DNA of 47,182 bases. Origin: an uncultured Planctomycetaceae bacterium. GTDB taxonomy: Bacteria; Planctomycetota; Planctomycetia; Planctomycetales; Planctomycetaceae. Within the stretch, counting starts at the first letter, position 1. Each line of letters begins with the position of its first letter. This document shows, piece by piece, positions 45,642-47,182 of this stretch. Location: contig CAIYBH010000015.1 in NCBI GenBank assembly GCA_903924405.1, positions 1 to 47,182 on the forward strand. Direction: 5' to 3'. The translations under genes were made by a program, and so were the position numbers. The notes under the pieces are model-generated. The model saw nothing but the letters and a program-made list of their open reading frames with translations, was not told the DNA's origin and searched no databases.

Positions 45642-46967
45642 ATGCAAAAGCTGCATCGACGGTCTGTTATCAGGGGTCTGGCCGGAGTCTCACTGGCACT
45701 GCCAGTTCTGGATGCTATGGGCGAAGAGGTCACCAGCCAGGTGCCACGACGCTTTTGCGCGATGTACACCGCAAATGGGATGTCGCTGCCGAATGCTGAT
45801 AACGGAATCAGTGAATGGAGCTGGTTTCCTCAGGTCGAGGGGGCGCAGTTTGAATTTGGAAAATCCACCGAACCGCTGCGTCCCTTCCGGGAACACATCA
45901 GCTTCATGGGCGGCCTGCACCATTCCTCCGGGGTGAAGGCGGATCCGCATCTGTGCTCCGACATGTGGCTGACCGGTGCCCCGCTGCACAATCCGCGTCC
46001 CGGGATGTTCAATTCCGTCGCGCTGGATCAGGTGGTTGCACAGCACACCAGGCAGTTCTGCAGACAACCGTCACTGGTGCTGTCGATTGATGCCGGGGTC
46101 GGGTTCTTGTCCCGTACCGGAACAATTTCGTACAACTTGCAGGGCAAGCCAATCCCGGCAGAAAACAATCCGCGACGCGTCTTTGATCGCCTGTTTCGCG
46201 GCGACACCGGATCGGCTCAATCCCGCAAGGCAGAGCTGCAGAACCGCCTGCGTCTGGTCGACGCGGTGCTTGAAGGCACCCGCAATCTCAACCGACAGCT
46301 CAGTCAGTCCGATCGCGACAGGATGGATCAGTACCTGACTTCGCTGGATGAAATTGAGTCCCGTCTCACGGCATCAGAGAAGTGGATCGACATTCCTCTG
46401 AAGTCCCAGGATTACTCACACCTGAATCTGGATGCCACCAATGAAGGTGAACCGCACGAGTACTACCGCAACATGTTCGATCTGATTGCGCTCGCGTTCG
46501 ACGCCGATATCACACGTTCGGTCTCGTTCATGCTGAACCGCGAAGACGGCATGGGAATCAGTGATACGTTCCCGATCAAACTGGGACTGAACAGGACTCA
46601 TCACAATCTGTCTCATGCAACAGATCGTGACGGTCAGCTGGCATTCGCCCGATATGACCTGTTTCTCAGCGAACAGCTGGCGGGCTTTCTGAAACGGCTG
46701 CAGCAGTACCAGGATGTGCAGGGCAGTGTTCTGGACAATACCATCGTACTATTTGGCAGCGGCTGCAGCACAACTCACAACCCCACCAACCTGCCGACCC
46801 TGCTGGCCGGGGGACGCAATATGGGACTGAAACATGGCGCCTACTGGCGCACGAAGGAAGCGCTGATGACGAACATGTTCCTCAGTATTCTGAATTCCAT
46901 GGGAATTCAACAGGAGTCCTTCGGAGACAGCACGGGGACACTCAGCAGCCCGGTCTTTTCCGTGTGA
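45642..46967 (+). CDS. Tat-exported DUF1552 protein
   Basis: A 441-aa protein of the DUF1552 family, abundant in planctomycetes and of unknown biochemical function. A twin-arginine signal opens the protein ([13 protein letters not shown] at 6-7). Characteristic family segments follow: [32 protein letters not shown], the SLDEIESRL helix and a C-terminal VLFGSGCS block. AAGAG lies 9 bases before the ATG. Members usually sit directly after a gene for a DUF1592/DUF1588 cytochrome-linked protein (PSCyt3 type), with which they are thought to act in the periplasm. Here the gene upstream is the giant beta-helix protein, ended by a terminator, so this copy appears solitary. Confidence 0.88.
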   Translation: MQKLHRRSVIRGLAGVSLALPVLDAMGEEVTSQVPRRFCAMYTANGMSLPNADNGISEWSWFPQVEGAQFEFGKSTEPLRPFREHISFMGGLHHSSGVKADPHLCSDMWLTGAPLHNPRPGMFNSVALDQVVAQHTRQFCRQPSLVLSIDAGVGFLSRTGTISYNLQGKPIPAENNPRRVFDRLFRGDTGSAQSRKAELQNRLRLVDAVLEGTRNLNRQLSQSDRDRMDQYLTSLDEIESRLTASEKWIDIPLKSQDYSHLNLDATNEGEPHEYYRNMFDLIALAFDADITRSVSFMLNREDGMGISDTFPIKLGLNRTHHNLSHATDRDGQLAFARYDLFLSEQLAGFLKRLQQYQDVQGSVLDNTIVLFGSGCSTTHNPTNLPTLLAGGRNMGLKHGAYWRTKEALMTNMFLSILNSMGIQQESFGDSTGTLSSPVFSV

Positions 46968-46980
46968 ACCACCCGAGTCA

Positions 46981-47001
46981 GTGGTTAGTGGTTAGTGGTT
47001 A
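46981..47001. repeat. Three tandem GTGGTTA heptamers
   Basis: The 7-base unit GTGGTTA occurs three times without interruption just past the DUF1552 stop codon. Confidence 0.8.
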
Positions 47002-47076
47002 GCACAGGGCTGCGAGTAGCCATCCGCCTACTGAGGAGTTGACGTCTCAGCGGGGATGTCGAAACGATCGCAATGT

Positions 47077-47182
47077 GGAAAATCGGGGGCGTTTTTTGCT
47101 TGATTGCGGTGAGTTGTTCGTTTGCTGAATTCGCGAGGTGAAATCCAGTACGTTCGTTTCGTCGGAGCGAAACGCGACTATC
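47077..47182 (+). repeat. Dispersed hairpin element, copy B (runs off the window)
   Basis: Shares with copy A at 27815-27925, in the same orientation, GGAAAATC, TGCTTGATT, TTGCTGAATTCGCG and the identical hairpin core CGTTTCG-TCGGAG-CGAAACG (47155-47174). The right edge is cut by the end of the window, so its true length is unknown. Confidence 0.75.

Overview
The window looks like chromosomal DNA of a planctomycete, most likely family Planctomycetaceae. GC content is fairly high, genes are spaced by long intergenic stretches, and several families typical of planctomycetes are present: a large secreted protein combining cytochrome c, LamG-like and propeller domains, a tandem DUF1080 protein, a Tat-exported DUF1552 protein, and giant secreted beta-helix proteins. 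The genus cannot be fixed from the sequence alone. No tRNA, rRNA, CRISPR array, transposase or prophage gene was recognised.

Layout. (1) 0.2-2.9 kb, minus strand: a 94-aa unknown protein, a FabG-like SDR reductase and a fused acyl-CoA transferase; the last two overlap by ATGA. (2) 3.2-4.8 kb, plus: a secreted protein of unknown function. (3) 5.1-9.1 kb, plus: dnaG (GTG start, sigma70-like promoter) and rpoD, closed by a strong terminator shared with a convergent MoxR/ChlI-like AAA+ ATPase. (4) 10.9-21.3 kb: a gamma-glutamylcyclotransferase-like gene, then a minus-strand run of ahcY with a structured leader, typA, a 40-aa double-CxxC protein, a DNA methyltransferase flanked by a dense palindromic repeat cluster, and pyruvate carboxylase. 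(5) 22.2-25.3 kb: an FHA-domain protein, then an O-antigen-ligase-like membrane protein overlapping a sulfotransferase. (6) 25.6-26.0 kb: a cluster of short palindromes. (7) 26.3-32.4 kb, minus: a Tat-exported beta-helix protein, a lone hypC and B12-dependent metH. (8) 32.9-38.4 kb, plus: the tandem DUF1080 protein and the cytochrome/LamG/propeller protein. (9) 38.6-38.9 kb: a second palindrome cluster. (10) 39.1-45.3 kb, plus: a 2032-aa exported protein with a barrel-like N-terminus, beta-helix repeats and an embedded metzincin-like protease signature, followed by a terminator. (11) 45.6-47.0 kb, plus: a DUF1552 protein, then the start of a dispersed repeat.

Functional links. metH and ahcY both belong to the methionine/SAM cycle, which also disposes of SAH produced by methyltransferases, but they are 16 kb apart. 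dnaG and rpoD keep the ancient primase/sigma pairing without rpsU. The O-antigen ligase and sulfotransferase suggest a (possibly sulfated) surface glycan. The DUF1080 and cytochrome proteins suggest periplasmic, redox-linked carbohydrate catabolism.

The most striking object is the 2032-aa protein at 39,137-45,235. Its N-terminus resembles the inverse-autotransporter (intimin-like) barrel, and its predicted passenger is a long beta-helix interrupted near residue 1000 by HELGHALSLRH and a downstream Met-turn-like NPIMG. The intergenic DNA is also notable for four distinct families of hairpin-forming repeats without any mobile-element gene in the window.
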